This document shows, in pieces, positions 34,959-47,880 of a DNA stretch of 64,000 nt. Made by a program: the position numbers and the translations under genes. Location of the stretch: contig NC_086178.1 in assembly GCF_023053635.1 (NCBI RefSeq), positions 30,679,226-30,743,225 on the forward strand, read 5' to 3'. The first letter of the stretch is position 1, and every line of letters begins with the position of its first letter. This DNA is from Elgaria multicarinata webbii. Its lineage: Eukaryota > Chordata > Lepidosauria > Squamata > Anguidae. The notes under the pieces were generated by a model. The model saw nothing but the letters and a program-made list of their open reading frames with translations, was not told the DNA's origin and ran no database searches.

Positions 34959-34962
34959 GCGT
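34906..34962. repeat. (TG)n microsatellite
   Basis: About 25 TG units with a few CG interruptions at the right end. Confidence 0.95.
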
Positions 34963-35289
34963 GTGTATGCATTGCCTTCCAATCTCCTTGAAAGAGAGGA
35001 GGGGGGAGTAGCACGCAATGCTAAAGCATGGTTTAATGTTACATCTGAACTGGGCCATTATTTCTTCTATTTCTTTCAACTCTGGCACAGACACCTTCAG
35101 GGATGAGAATAGACTAACTGTGAGCTTTGTGCGTAAAAGGAAGCAAATCTGTTTTCCACATTGTATGGGGTGACGTGAAGTCTCCCAACATCTCCTTCTT
35201 TCTCAACGTATGTGTTTTGTTGCATAATGAAACAGAAGGATGTGCATCAAAATGTAAACAATAATTTCAAGCAGAAAGATAGGACATAC

Positions 35290-35423
35290 ATGTTGTCCAC
35301 CAGCCAGCTCCCATGTGAAGTTTCCATACTGGTACACCATGCACTCAGACTGTTTCTTAAATTCTTCTGCAGATTTTTGAGTCCACCAGTCTACAAGGTC
35401 CCCATTCTGATTGAAATTTCTGC
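35290..35423 (-). CDS. MME: MME exon 9 in window
   Basis: Completes Gly, then [40 protein letters not shown] and GGQH; donor GTATGT. The Cys corresponds to human Cys621, the partner of the penultimate-region Cys747. NFT keeps the N-glycosylation site seen as GNFSW in human. Confidence 0.96.
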
Positions 35424-36749
35424 CTGAAACGACGTAAACACATATACATGTAAAGAATATGCAGTGATTGCCAGGAAGGCCTTGAAAAAGTGGAATGGCC
35501 TTATCCTACAGCAGACCATTGCTACTGGCTATTCAGGTTGGCTATTCACAGAGACAACAGCTCCTCAACGCCCCAGGCTAGTGTTTTTCTCAGGGCAGCT
35601 TCCGAATTGAAGACCTCATACATACAAATCATGGGCACTGCTACTGAGCTCTGGCCTTCAGTACATTAAAAGACAAGTGGGCAACTCCCTTTGCTAGTAT
35701 GAAGATAGCTAGTATATGCATTTCCAAGCCAACCATAGGTCAGTAGGATGTGCAGAGTTTGATTTCGGCATGGCTCTTGTTTCAGCACCATTTTGTATAA
35801 TGTTATATCACATTTTGTATAATACTGTATCATATTGAACCTCTCTTGGCACAAGGTCTCAATTCATCTTCAGAGAAGCTCTTGGAGGTGCATTCCAGTG
35901 GTGGGTAGTAATGGATGCAAAAGGGGAGGGCCCAAAATACCAGCATATTTAGCTTAAAGCTCTTACTGGCAGTAACTAAGCCTCAGGAGAGACATTTCAA
36001 CCTTTTAGAATCAGGAAAGATGTGCAAAAGCTGGGAAGCCATCCAGAGTTTTGCAGTCAGGGAGGTGGTGGGCCCAGGGGAAGGGGGATGGCCATTTAGG
36101 TGGGCTGTATTTGGCCCATGGGCCCATGGATCAACACCCTTGCTGTACCACATTACACTGTGACATCAGACAAGGTTAGACTGAGCAATTGCATGGTTGG
36201 GAATCCTGCAAGCCCAATGTTCATCCCCCACTTCGCTGCTCCCCAGCTTAGAAGAGGAGTGAGAAAACATGGAAAAAGTGTTGTAGGAGGAACAATCCCC
36301 ATTTTACACTATTCCTTTCCTATTGGAGTCAACAGGAGGAGAATGGCTGATGCCAGATCCTTTACTGGAATAGATTAACACCATGTTCATGAGGGAGGGG
36401 GGCTAGAAATAGCATAGATGTGTTTTCCCCTGAGACACTCATGCCATGCTGCATTCTCAGTTGCACTGATTCTAGGACTTGGCCAGTAGAACCTCCCAGC
36501 TGGCAGAGGTTTCTGCTAGTGTTTGGGTAGTGGCGGTGTATCCAGCGGCACTCACCTCATTTCACCACCATCTTTGCTGGTGGGGCAGCACTTCTGTGAC
36601 TTCCAAGGGCTGCTCAGTCAGTAGTTCTCACTGATAGAATTGAAATTTATCTTTCATTTGGTCTATTCTTATCTCCAGCCAGGTGCTTTTCTGGCTTCAA
36701 GTAGAGGAGTACTTGGATTATAGAGCATCCACCAACCATGTTCTCCAAA

Positions 36750-37035
36750 CTCATAAGAACCACGCTGGGTCAGACCAAGGGCCCATGGAGTCCAGCATTC
36801 TGTACACATAGTGATTTTGTGAACCGCCCAGAGAGCTTTGGCTATTGGGCGGTATAAAAATGTAATAAATAAATAAATAAATAAATAAATAAACCTGGCT
36901 GCTGATGGGAACAGCACCCTCCCATCCATGTTCTCCAGCAGCTGGCGTACATAGACATAATGCCTCTGATACTGGAGGAAGCATATAGCCACCAGAACTA
37001 GTAGCCATTGATAGCCTTCTCCTCCAGGAATTTAT
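36750..37035 (-). mobile_element. CR1 fragment split by L2-type tail
   Basis: The two halves (36750-36813 and 36896-37035) are consecutive parts of the CR1 3' end: GCTGGGTCAGACCAAGGGCC before, and CAGCACCCTCCCATCCATG, TGCCTCTGATACTGGAGG and GATAGCCTTCTCCTCCAGG after the interruption. Confidence 0.75.
36814..36895 (+). mobile_element. L2-type/SINE tail nested in CR1
   Basis: GTGAACCGCCCAGAGAGCTT, TGGCTATTGGGCGGTATAAA and a terminal AAAT repeat. The same tail occurs at 52702-52765. It splits a CR1 copy. Confidence 0.7.
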
Positions 37036-37575
37036 CTAAAACTCAACAGTGTGGGCATTTATATCTAATGCTAGGCAGGAAATTGCCATTTGTGCCTTCC
37101 CCATTCCTTTGGAATTAGGGCAGTGGTTGACCAGGACCAAAAATACCAACTCCCCTGGGAAGATGCAGGATGGGAGGCTAGAAATATAGCTGGCCCCATG
37201 GCAAGACTGGGAGTCCAATCAGCTCCTTTGTTTATTTGGTACTGGTTGTGACTAAGGAAATGTTATGTTATTGCTGTTATGCTTTGGTTGTTAACTTAGA
37301 GGAAGTATCATGTAATAGGAGAATTGCCTGAACAGCAATTTGCTGTTGCACTTCCAGGATGATGTGCAAATGGGAAACAGACACTTTTGGGTGCCTCCAG
37401 TAACATGTAGAGTCATCCTCAGCCTGTGGGGTATTTATCACAAAGGATTTTGTTCCCATGCAAAGGGCATGTATCCAAACATAAAGTAGGGTTTGGTGGT
37501 TAATATCAAAACCAGAACTGTCTCTCTGAAAGTGCTATCCAACACAGGTGTAATACTACTGATGACGAAATATTA

Positions 37576-37746
<171 letters not shown>

Positions 37747-40027
37747 TCATTTGTACATTTGCAAGACTCAAACAGCAGCAGCAGCATCAACAACTACAAC
37801 AAAAATATCACCTCTGGAGATATTTACGCAAAGATTTGGCTGATTAGTTCAGCTCATCATATAACCATCCATTCCTCTCATCCAAGCCCAATCTCGCTCC
37901 TTGGTCTACAATTTGTCAGGAGCCCTTTGCAGCACACTCAGCAGCATGGGCAGCACTTCAGCATGATGCAATCCAAGGCTGCAGGGCAGCATGTGTGAAT
38001 TTTCTTAAATTTGGTTCATACTGCTTTTTTTTGGTGCACATTTCTCCTAATACATACAATTTTGTGCAACAGACACAGTTTTCCCATGTGTTTTCCCTAA
38101 TATGGTGCATTTTTAAGATCATGTTCAGTAATAGAAAGATTTTTGTTTATACAAATACACATATTTTATAGCCCTTTTTTAAAAAGAAAAAAATGGAGAT
38201 TTCCACTGCAAAATTCGGAAAAGTGTGAATTTTGAAGGTTAACTGAGTTTCGCTTTACATATTGGTTCGAAAGTGTGAAATCACTTTGCATTACAATGAG
38301 AACCAAATGAATTTCTCCTCCATCCCGAATTGTATCATGCTGAAGCAGTTGCCATGCTACTGGGTCTGCACACAAAGAGCACTTCAGTCTCACTTGCCTG
38401 TCTACTCCTTTCTTGTTCAGAGCACAAAAGACCATTGTGTCCTTGTGTACTATGCAAGGTTTTACCTCTTTCTGGCTGGCCCTTATTTTTCTTTTTTCCT
38501 TGCTCCTTCCATCCCCTCATTTCGACTTCCTAAGTCCCCTTGCCAATTCCTTTCTCATTTCTCCTACCATCCTGCTTTCCGGAACATCTCCTGTCCCAGA
38601 GCTCCCATAAGCTTTTTTTCCTGAGGCTTCAGGCTGAAATTTCAGGATCTGATAAATTGGACTCATTATGTTTTTCCATAATCACCCAATTCTCAGAGGA
38701 ACCAATCCAGATGTTGCAACAAGCAACATTTAGCTTGTCCAATCCTTTACTAAGGTCATGTTAACCATCTGTAGCACTGCAGCCTTTTGAAAATTTGAGC
38801 ATTGCCCTTGTCTGTTGCTTAGATAAAAAAGGGTGATACACCCACACAAAGACATCTGCCTATAAAGGCTCTTGGAGTGCCTCCATATTGTATTATAATA
38901 TTTCCCATGGTTTTCACAAACAATATGCTATAATTGGCAAGCCTGGCCCAGCCAGGGGATAAAATGCCTCAAGGAATAAAACTATAATGACAAGATTAAA
39001 TCACACACATGGATTTGGGGTGTAGCAGTATACACCAAAACTAAATGCATATCGTGCCTACTTTGCAGTTTGATGAATTTCCCCACTACGCATCACAGCA
39101 CTTGGAAGTGTCAAAACATTTTGATGATAACTATGTTAAAGAAATACGACTCCAATAGATGAGATGTTTACCCTAAGCTACTTCATAACACACTAATGCT
39201 TACTTATAACATTTACAAAAATTGAGCAATCTCAAGCAATGTGAAAGAGATGAAAATTATTCCTATGAGAGCCTTTTTGACTAGCGAAACATTTGCCCGT
39301 AACAACAAAGAAATACAGTTGTGGTGAGGGAATTGCAATCTCTTTCCTCGCTGCCCATTTAAAGACTTCCAGGGAAAGAATCCAAATTTCCTAAATTCTT
39401 ATAACTTGAGCATGACCGCAAAGACTTTTGCCATAATATGTTTATGCACTGAATGTGAGGGCAGTGTGGAATTGGCGTTTTTGTTAATGGATGAATAAAC
39501 ATTCATGCTAACGTGTTTCTCCATTTTGACTTTTTGCTACACAATTGCTACACAAATTTTGCTACACAATTTCACTTTGTTGCCACCAGAATCTTTTCTG
39601 ACTGCCTAAAGGTTTCCAGCCTCATTATGACCTAAATTATATAATTAATGGTCTCTGTTATATAATTAACTGGGTCTGGTCTCCTCTTCAGGTGCGCATC
39701 TTCCTCCACATTGACTGTGACCAGGATGAATGTACTACATCTGTGTCAAGCTTATCCTCCTATGGCCATGATTACAAGCAAGACTTCCTGCTTATCTTCC
39801 CAAGATGCATTGTGCTTTTATAGAAAAAAGAGAGAGTGCAGAACAGCATCTTCTAGCTCTGTGTGTATAATACAAAATGATACAATTGGTGAAAATAATA
39901 ATCCAGACCATAACATACTGGGTTTCCATCTTAATGCCATTTATTGCAGCTTACAGATGCAGGGAGCTGTGGTGGACCATCTCTGGTAATAACGAGTGTA
40001 TTTGATGAGTATCCATGTTAAACATAA

Positions 40028-40731
40028 TTAGAAAAGGAATTGGGATCCACCAAGATTATACTGCCTTTATATAAATCTATGGTGCAAACACACTTGGAAT
40101 GCTGTGTACAGCTCTGGTCACCACACCCAAAATTATATAGATTGTAGAGCTGGAAAAAGTGCAGAAAAGGGAAACTAAAATGTTCAAGGGGCTGGTGCAT
40201 CACCCCTATGAGGGGAGGTTACAATAGCTGAGATTGTTTAGTTTGGGGAAATGGAAGCTAAGGGGAGGCATGATAGAGGTGTACAGAATTATGCACGGTG
40301 TGGAGAATGTGGATAGGGAGACATTTTTCTTGCTCTCTCATAATTCTAGAACCCAGGGTTAAATCCCATGACACTGATTGGTGGGAGATTCAGGACAGAT
40401 AAAGGGAATTCCATAGTCAAACTATGGAATTTGCTAAAGCCAGAAGTAGTGATAGCTACCAATTTTGATGGCTTTAAAAGGGGGAGGTGGTTGGATAAAT
40501 TCCTGGAGGAGAAGGCCATCAATAGCTACTAGTCCTGATGGCTGTGTTATGACCAAAAGAAGAGGCAGTAAGCCTACAAACAGTAGTTGCTGGGGAACAT
40601 GGGTGGAAGAGTGGTGTTGCACTTGTGTCCTGCTTGTGGGTTCGTGCTCGACAGCTGGGTGGCTACAGTGTGAACAGAGTGCTGGACCAGATGGACCGTT
40701 GGTCTGATCCAGAATGGCTCTTATGTTCTTA
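40028..40731 (+). mobile_element. CR1 LINE fragment, second subfamily
   Basis: A decayed coding part (GCATGATAGAGGTGTACAGA, GGTGGGAGATTCAGGACAG, CCAATTTTGATGGCTTTAAA) followed by the 3' end GGAACATGGGTGG, TGGACCAGATGGACC and TGGCTCTTATGTTCTTA. It lies in the 8-kb MME intron and carries several frame breaks. Confidence 0.85.
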
Positions 40732-41084
40732 TCCAAGGATACATTTATTATATTTAGCTTAGCTCCTCTGCTGATGCTGGTTTGGCCCCTTAGCCCTGAC
40801 CCATTGTGGTTAGAATTATCTTTTGGTACAAAAGCAACTTTGTACTTAATTCTGATGGCTTTTGGCTCAAAGTTACATACTTTCGACATCATTTTGAGAT
40901 GCATGTTCCTTTTGTCAGGACATCACTGAGCAGGTCATGCCCTAAACTGTAAGACCACCCAAGTTGTGCTATTACAAGACATTTGTGGGTTTTTTTAAAT
41001 TACCCAAACCAGTATTTTTTTTTTGTAAAAAAAACACCCACCACCTTCTGCATATGGATAACTCATACTTTGGACTGCCCTTTC

Positions 41085-41206
41085 ATTGAGAATAATGTAA
41101 GCCTTTATGGCAGGGATTTGCTGTTTTATTTTTCTATTCTGTACAGTGCCAAATGCATTGATGGTGCTATATAGAAAAAGAAATAACAACAACAACAACA
41201 ACAATG
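41085..41206 (+). repeat. L2-like 3' tail with (AAC)n
   Basis: AATAATGTAAGCCTTTATGG, CTGTACAGTGCCAAATGCA and TTGATGGTGCTATATAGAAA followed by an AAC repeat, a typical vertebrate LINE/SINE 3' end. Confidence 0.55.
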
Positions 41207-41224
41207 ACAATTGGTACTTCAGAT

Positions 41225-41575
41225 TAGGGATGTCATAAGTGCCCAACTGAGTCGGTGAGTCCAATGGACTCCCCTGAATCCACCCCTCTGAGACCCAGTT
41301 GGGTGCAAGTGGCAAGAGAGTGGACCTATGCCCAAACACTTGCAAGGCCCCTACGAGTGCTTGGCAGCTGCCTGCCCTCACTGCCAAAATTGTGCACTTC
41401 TCCCATTGACGCAGCAGGGAAAAGGGTGCAATTTCAGCACCGAGGGCGGGCAACTGCCCAGCCCTCCCTGGGCCAAGCCAAGCCTCACAAGAAGCTCATG
41501 CAGCTTGATGAGTCTGGGCAGGTGGCAGGGGTGACTGTCTGCCAAGTTGGATACGGGTAAGTTCGCCCAAACCTA
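41225..41575. mobile_element. hAT-like element, exact TSD
   Basis: Starts TAGGGATGTC and ends AAACCTA between exact copies of CTTCAGAT (41217-41224 and 41576-41583). Internal segments such as CCCAACTGAGTCGG and GACCCAGTTGGG pair loosely. No transposase. Confidence 0.75.
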
Positions 41576-42047
41576 CTTCAGATGCATTGCCATTCTTCTG
41601 ATATCACTGGAGAGCAATTCATTCCCAACCTGTTTTAAGACGGTTATATGCTGGTGAAGGTGCTCTCAGAGTTTGCTGCAGCTTCCATACTTTCCTGCCT
41701 AGGCTCTGTTATCTCCATGACACCTGGCTGTAATCCTAGGCCAGTTTCTTGTCTACAGTACAACTAGACTTGATACACAGTAAGATCAATGCCTGCTTTT
41801 GAAAGTGACATCTGGGCTCCTGGCTGAGTCTGCTGGGAATTTGTTTTACAGAGGACATCCTCATACTATAGACTTATACTAGTTTACCTGTCATTCCTTT
41901 CTCCAGGGAAATTGGGACCTGCAGTTCTGAAAGAGAGAGGCACAACTTCCAGCAGCCTTATCTAACTGCAATGCCTAGGATCCTTTGGTGGAAGCTATGA
42001 CAGACAGGTATGCCGATATGAAAGTCATAGAGGCATATAGTGTAAAT

Positions 42048-42745
42048 TAGGGCTGTGCACTGCCTCTGGGCCAAACTTCTAATCTGAACCGAAGTGGGTT
42101 GATTCAGCTCGGTTTGGTCCAAATCCGGATTGGCACTGGATGAGCCAAGGCAGTCCAGAGTGGATCAGGCTTGGCCTGAAGCATCATTGACAGCCTCAGC
42201 TTGATCTGGGGTGATGGTAAGCTGCTCCCCCCCACCGCCTGTAACTTCATGTTCTCGGTTAGAGCCACTCTTTCAAAAGAAGATGGGACTCTGTAATTTC
42301 ATACATCTAAAGTTGCAAATTGTGGAAATGGTCCTTTATGGCTGCCATGGTTTGCAACCTTAGATGTAGGAAATTACATAACTCAATCTTGATCTCATTG
42401 AGGATGCCCGGCTGCAAGATAAGTCCCATGGGCAGTTGGGGACAGTGGCTATGGGTTCAGAGGATGAGCAGGGAGGAAGGGCAGGGAAGCCCAATGGACT
42501 CCCAGTGGGCCTCATGCTCAGTTTTCAGTTTTCCTGGATGCCTGCTGAGCAGCTGCACACCAGGTGCCCAGGAACCCAGAATGGCTGTCTTGCTTTGGGG
42601 TGACCAGATCTTGCTTCAGAACTAGATCTGAAGTAGGTCATCCTGGGCCTGAAGCATCCTGGGTTGAATTGAGGATGATCCAGAAGCTCCAAACCCTCCC
42701 CCCCAAAGCAAATTGGGGGTGGGTGGGAGGCTGTGCACAGCCCTA
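42048..42745. mobile_element. hAT-like element, exact TSD
   Basis: Ends TAGGGCTGTGCAC and the complement of GTGCACAGCCCTA; exact 8-bp duplication GTGTAAAT at 42040-42047 and 42746-42753. The 698-base interior has words like GATCTGGGGTGATGG and CCTGGGCCTGAAGCATCC, with no coding frame of note. Confidence 0.82.
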
Positions 42746-43625
42746 GTGTAAATATAGACCCATTTTCCACCTTCAACCACAGACAGTCATGCCTCCTTCT
42801 TTGCATGGCTATTCAGCAGCAAAACTTAGATCAATCAGTAAAAAATAAAAGAAGACCACTAAGTAAAGCAATATCCATCTCAGCAGTGATGTGCTAGTTC
42901 AGGGTGAACTGCGCTTTGTCCTGCGTTAATAAAGTGTGAAAACAGAGTCCCAAAATAGTTGCAAACTGCCACAATCATTTCTGAATGTATTGCTGAGAGG
43001 GGAGTTAGTCTTGTTCAAAAACCTGACTTTTTCTTTTTCATCACCTCTACAACAGTTCAGCACAAGAGACTGCAAACCAGTTTGCACTGTAACTTAACAC
43101 TTGGCTTAAAATGAAAAAGAGCATTGCAAGAAGAAATCTATTGAACCCTTCCATCACAAAGGGTACTTGTGACATCCTTGATTATGTATTACTATGTAAG
43201 CATTAAATAATCCCCCTTTGCCAGGGCAAGGACTATAGTGTCTCACCCTCTGTTTTAGTGTTATGTCTTACATTTAATAATGCTTGTTTTTAAACCACTT
43301 CTTTTAATAAAAAATGAATGAATGAATAAATAAATAAATAACTTCTGGCTTAACTGGAACTTGAAATATGGCTGCCTAAACAAATAATAATATAAAATAC
43401 ATGCTAAGTAGTCTGTGGCCCTGATACACAGATGTGCCTGGAAAGACCTTTTGTTGTGAATTCCATGGCAAGCTCCTTTGAAAATATTCCCCCATCTTTA
43501 GAAGCATCTTTCAGTGCGGTTTTAGAAAGATACTGCAGTTAGTTCAGCTACTAAATGGGACAAGGCAATGGAAACATATATTACTGGTGCTTAAACATTT
43601 CCACTAACATCTTTGTCCATTTCCA

Positions 43626-43921
43626 TAGGCATGTGCAGCACATTTCATTAGGGTGTGCACCCAGGGAATTATTTGTTTTAAAAAGGTGAACATTTATTGA
43701 ATACTCAGTCAAAAGTAACATAAGCTCCTGCTGCCAGGAGCAACGGTACTCTCTCAGGGGCAGCAGTCCTACAATGCAGTGGCAGAGCCACCAGAGAGCA
43801 GCCAGAGAACCATTCCCACTGCACCTGGATCCCTACCCAATGGCCCCCTTAATTTGGTGCTTATTGCTCAAGACATTAGGGTGTGCCTGATCACACCAGG
43901 CACACCACTTGCGCATGCCTA
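43626..43921. mobile_element. Inverted-repeat element with 12-bp direct repeats
   Basis: Ends TAGGCATGTGCAGCAC and the complement of TTGCGCATGCCTA, and a repeated ATTAGGGTGTGC inside. It is flanked on both sides by TGTCCATTTCCA (43614-43625 and 43922-43933). TAG-type ends suggest hAT, but the duplication is longer than the normal 8. Confidence 0.7.
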
Positions 43922-44427
43922 TGTCCATTTCCATTCACATTTCAATATGCTGGCATAAAGCTCTATGAGGTTTGGGATCAGGGCTCCTGAAGGATCATCT
44001 ATCTCCACATGATTCTGTCTTTACACTGAGAAGGGCCCCTGCCATCCAAGATGTAACAAGTGGCCACTGGGAAGAAAACCTTCTTGGCACCCTGCATGTG
44101 GAACACTTTCCACGGGAGAACTCTTGGGAGAACTTTATTGTCCATAGTCCTCTGTGCCACAATGCACTGCTAGCCAGGGTGCTGGCACTTCCCTTCTCTC
44201 TTCTCTGAATCTTCAGTGCTGATTTAAGGCAGTAAATGGGAAAGTGGAGGATAGCTTTGGAGGTGGGAGAGGTTGGCCTTTGGGCGAAGGGGAGGGTGAC
44301 AGAGATGGGTATGTAATTTTTGGGAGTTGTTCAGAAAAACTATCTAAAATCTTCTGATTTTGGTAAGTTCCCCCACGTCTAGCTATGTGTTTCTTATTCA
44401 GGTATTGCTGATCAGACTGTTTACACC

Positions 44428-44560
44428 AATTGTGAGCAACTTGTGGCCCTCCAGATGTTTTGGCCTACAGCTCCCATCATCTCTCATCATTGGCTATGTT
44501 GGCTAGGGCTGATGGGAGTTGAAGGCCAAAACATCTGGAGGGCTACAGGTTCCATACAGC
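44428..44560. repeat. Fold-back, CCCTCCAGATGTTTTGGCC family
   Basis: Arms GTGGCCCTCCAGATGTTTTG and CAAAACATCTGGAGGGC flank a CTCCCATCAT centre. Relative at 54526-54655. Confidence 0.65.
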
Positions 44561-45697
44561 CTGGTTTAAAGGGCACGGTTTTCACATTTTTCCAGGGAAT
44601 GTTGAAAGATTGTGGTAGTGATTGCACTGGTGTCATGATTATAGAACAGAAACACAAGATGGGAGCTACTTTAGATTAGTTCAGCTAAAGGTGGAATCCT
44701 ATGCCTGTTTATACAGAAAGAAGTCCCCAATTCTCCAGTTAAGATTGTGTCCTAAAAGAGCAAATGTGAAATGCTTCTAAGTTTCCCTGTTCAACGTGTT
44801 TTGTGTTTTTCTAAATCTGGCAGACTGAGATTTGCATATTTTTCCCCAGAGGAAACCAGAATTAAAAAGATATTTCCTTTCAAAAGTGGATCATCTTTAA
44901 ATCATCTCTAAATCATGTCACAAAAGGAGAAACTAAGAAAACCACGAAAGAGTGGAAGATATTAAAACAACACACAACGGCAGCATTCAGGACAGTAAGA
45001 CCTCGTTCTGCAGATCCAAGCAGGGCTCATGCACCTGCAACAGATGGTAGAGCCAGAGGAGTGGCACCATTTCCCCCCACCCTATCCAGGAGGGCCCACT
45101 GCTGCTGCCACCTCCATTGGGTGCCCCAGAGAGTCTTGCCAGTCACTCTCCCAGAGTGGCATTTGCTGCAGCAAGAGTGAAGCTGGCAGGGCTGTCCAGA
45201 GCACCTGACAGCCATCTCTTGCACTCAGCAAGAGCTGTACAGACCAAAGCAATGGTCTCATGATATCCCCATGGAAGCCTGGTTGGGTCTCATGAGAACC
45301 AGGAGGCCATTTTCTCCAGGTACATGGCGCAGCAACAAAGGTAGGGGGGTGAGGGACCAGGGCACATGGCAGTGGCAAATGGAAGGGCACAGGGTGCTGG
45401 CAGTGAGAAAGAGGGTGATGGAGCAAGTTGTCTCTTGCTACAAATGGCGAGATAACTTGTGCCGGCCTGGATCCAGGATATGCAACGGCAACTTGAGAAG
45501 ATACAGTAACAGTATGGAATACTACAATGCAATATTAATATGCCGAGCAGACAGAGAGGTGATCAAGGAGGGTTAAGAAACAACAACAACCCACTTTGTG
45601 ACTCAGTCAAGGCACACAGGAAATCTAAGTTGGGCCAAGAAACACACTGCTCCTCTCCAAAAGACTAGGCAGTGCTTCTTAGAGAGGCTCAACTTAC

Positions 45698-45756
45698 CAA
45701 TTTGATTCCTGTTTGGTGAATAAAAGGCATTGACCACAGCTGCTCCAGTTATCCAT
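45698..45756 (-). CDS. MME: MME exon 7 in window (NAFY motif)
   Basis: Nineteen whole codons, WITGAAVVNAFYSPNRNQI, between split codons. The acceptor is GATCCATAG and the donor GTAAGT. NAFY (human Asn542, Ala543) binds the substrate backbone. SPNRNQ resembles MMEL1 more than human MME (SSGRNQ), which may be ancestral. Confidence 0.95.
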
Positions 45757-45878
45757 CTATGGATCCAAGAGACACATGGAAGTGTTAATGATGACATCAG
45801 TGGGAGAAGAAAACAGCCAACGTAAAACAACACTAGCGACCTCTTTTAAATGGAAGAACCCACTGGCACCTTCTTGTA

Positions 45879-46056
45879 CTACTTCCAGTATCTGAGGCAG
45901 AAAGCCTATGTACACCAGTTGCTGGGGAATATGAGGGTGGGGTGTTGTTGCCCTGTTTGTGGGTTCCTGGTCGACAGCTAGTCTGTCACTGTGTGAGCAG
46001 AATGCTGGACTAGATGGACTCTTGGACTGATCCAACGTGGTTCTTATGTTCTTACA
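45879..46056 (+). mobile_element. CR1 3' end fragment
   Basis: CCAGTATCTGAGGCAGAAAG, CCAGTTGCTGGGGAATATG, TGGACTAGATGGACTC and TGGTTCTTATGTTCTTA. It sits about 120 bases upstream of an MME acceptor. Confidence 0.75.
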
Positions 46057-46489
46057 GAAGCCTCAATGAAGTGAAAGGGTACAGTAAAACAACACACTGG
46101 GGAGCCATAGGATTTTTCAGATTCCTGGGTCCGAGGTCAGAGACAGCGCTCCAACCTCGGTCCCAGCAGCCTGACTTCTCCTTTCTTGTGCAGCCGGCAC
46201 AGAGAGCCATGCTGGCTGCCTCTACAAGCTTGTAAACATGAGCTTGGAGAAGAGGCTGGTGGGCAGGGGAGAGGGGAAGGTGGTGTTCTATTCCCAGGTC
46301 TGCCCAGCCTGCTTCCTTCTCTCTCCCTGATGCATCAGATAGAAAATGCATGTCGAGCTATATTGCACAGCAGGAGGCGTGGTGCGTCTCCCACTATGCT
46401 TTGAATCCTTTGGAGGCTTATGAGTATCAAGGGTGAATCCAATACAACTGTGCTCTAAAGAGGACATAGATCCACATAAAATTTGAATA

Positions 46490-46700
46490 TTCTTGTGTGT
46501 GTATGTGTGAGTAAATTTAGAAATAATTACTACAATTTAAATAGAAATACAATACATCTCACCGTAGTGATAGGCTGACCTGTGCCCCTGCTCAGTCTGC
46601 TGTCCACACAGTGGTGAGCAATTTCAAGGCTCCTGCTCACCCTCTTCATCTTTAAATTAGTTGTGGAATATGCAGCCTTTCAAACAGAGGACTGTCTTTT
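46490..46700 (-). repeat. hAT-like remnant, TAGGGTGGCC family
   Basis: GAAATACAATACATCTCACC and nearby blocks match 2226-2560 and 55924-56300. Termini are lost. Confidence 0.4.
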
Positions 46701-46724
46701 GTAAAGTAAAACACACAGGGTAGT

Positions 46725-46990
46725 AACCTACGCTGTCCACACACTAGCAGAACTGACTGATAGCACAACAGGAACTAGTGGTTCATGAAACAAATGGAAA
46801 GGAGCAGTGCTGCTCATTTTTAGAGTGGGGCAGGTAAACAGAGTTCACAGAAGGGAGCTTTGTTGACCTGTTCCTGTTTTGGAAACAAGCATTTCTGCTA
46901 ATTTCCAGGGTTATTTCAGGAACTGCTCCTTCCTGTTGTGCTAGTGATTGGTTCCGCTGGTGCATCAGATCTAGTGGAGCAGCAGCATAG
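46725..46990. repeat. Decayed fold-back, TATCCAACGCTG family
   Basis: CTACGCTGTCCACACACTAG at the left pairs loosely with CAGCAGCATAGGATACTG at the right. It has internal similarity to 47649-47880. Confidence 0.45.
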
Positions 46991-47021
46991 GATACTGCTC
47001 ATAGCCACCCCACCCTAAACA

Positions 47022-47086
47022 CATGGCTGGGGCATTCTGGGAGATGCAGTCCAACACATCTGGAGCGCCCCAGGTTGAGGAAGGCT
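47022..47086. repeat. Half of a hAT fold-back MITE
   Basis: TGGCTGGGGCATTCTGGGAG through AGGTTGAGGAAGGCTG matches the right arm of 12103-12231. The left arm is absent. Confidence 0.7.
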
Positions 47087-47648
47087 GTATTAGAGAGTAT
47101 TTCTAAGTACTCCTGCTTAGGGTTGCTCTGTTAATGTTGTGCTTCTCCCCCATAGAATGTAGCTAAACAAAATTAATGCAGATGAATAATAACATTATGG
47201 AATCACCTGGAAGCATCTTCTTCCTAATGTTAAATGAAAACAAGGTTGCAAGGTGGGCAGTTTGTTATTGAGTCAAGACTTGAATGCCCACATCCTACCC
47301 TTCGGGGTATCTCATAAAGGGGATTTTAAAGTTCACACACACACACCCCCGAAAGACTTTGGACTGATTTTATGATGTGGCAACTGGCTGTGCGTGCCAC
47401 TATTAACAATATTTATTGCTAATAGTTCCCATTGTTGAAACATAAACATGTTTGTTCCTTGGTTAGATTGTTGCACTTTGACTGCAGATACTCTGATGCC
47501 ATTCCTTGTTGGAGCAGGGATTCGACAGTTTTCCGCTATTGCTCACCTTCAACGCACCACCATTTGTAAAATGCTTTACTTGCCTGGCATGTGGCTGCAG
47601 TTACTTTTACATAATAAAACAATTTGCATGATAAAAAATTATTTATAG

Positions 47649-47880
47649 GTTGTTAGGCTGTGGACAGTATCCAACGCTGGCACTTTGCCAGTGCTAATTA
47701 CATTGCACTAGTGGGAATGACTGCTAGCGCAACGGGAAGCTAATGCCTGATAGTGATAGCTCAGACTAGCACTTTTGGAATGGGGGAAGTTATTGGAGTA
47801 TCCCATTCCAGAAGTGCTGGTTTGAACCAGATTCTAGCTATTCCTCCTAGTGCAAGGGCAGCGTTGGATACTGCCCAGAG
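47649..47880. repeat. Fold-back, CAGTATCCAACGCTG family
   Basis: The left end GGCTGTGGACAGTATCCAAC and the right end GCAGCGTTGGATACTGCCC are complementary. GCACTTTTGGAATGGGGG and CCATTCCAGAAGTGC pair inside. Confidence 0.65.
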
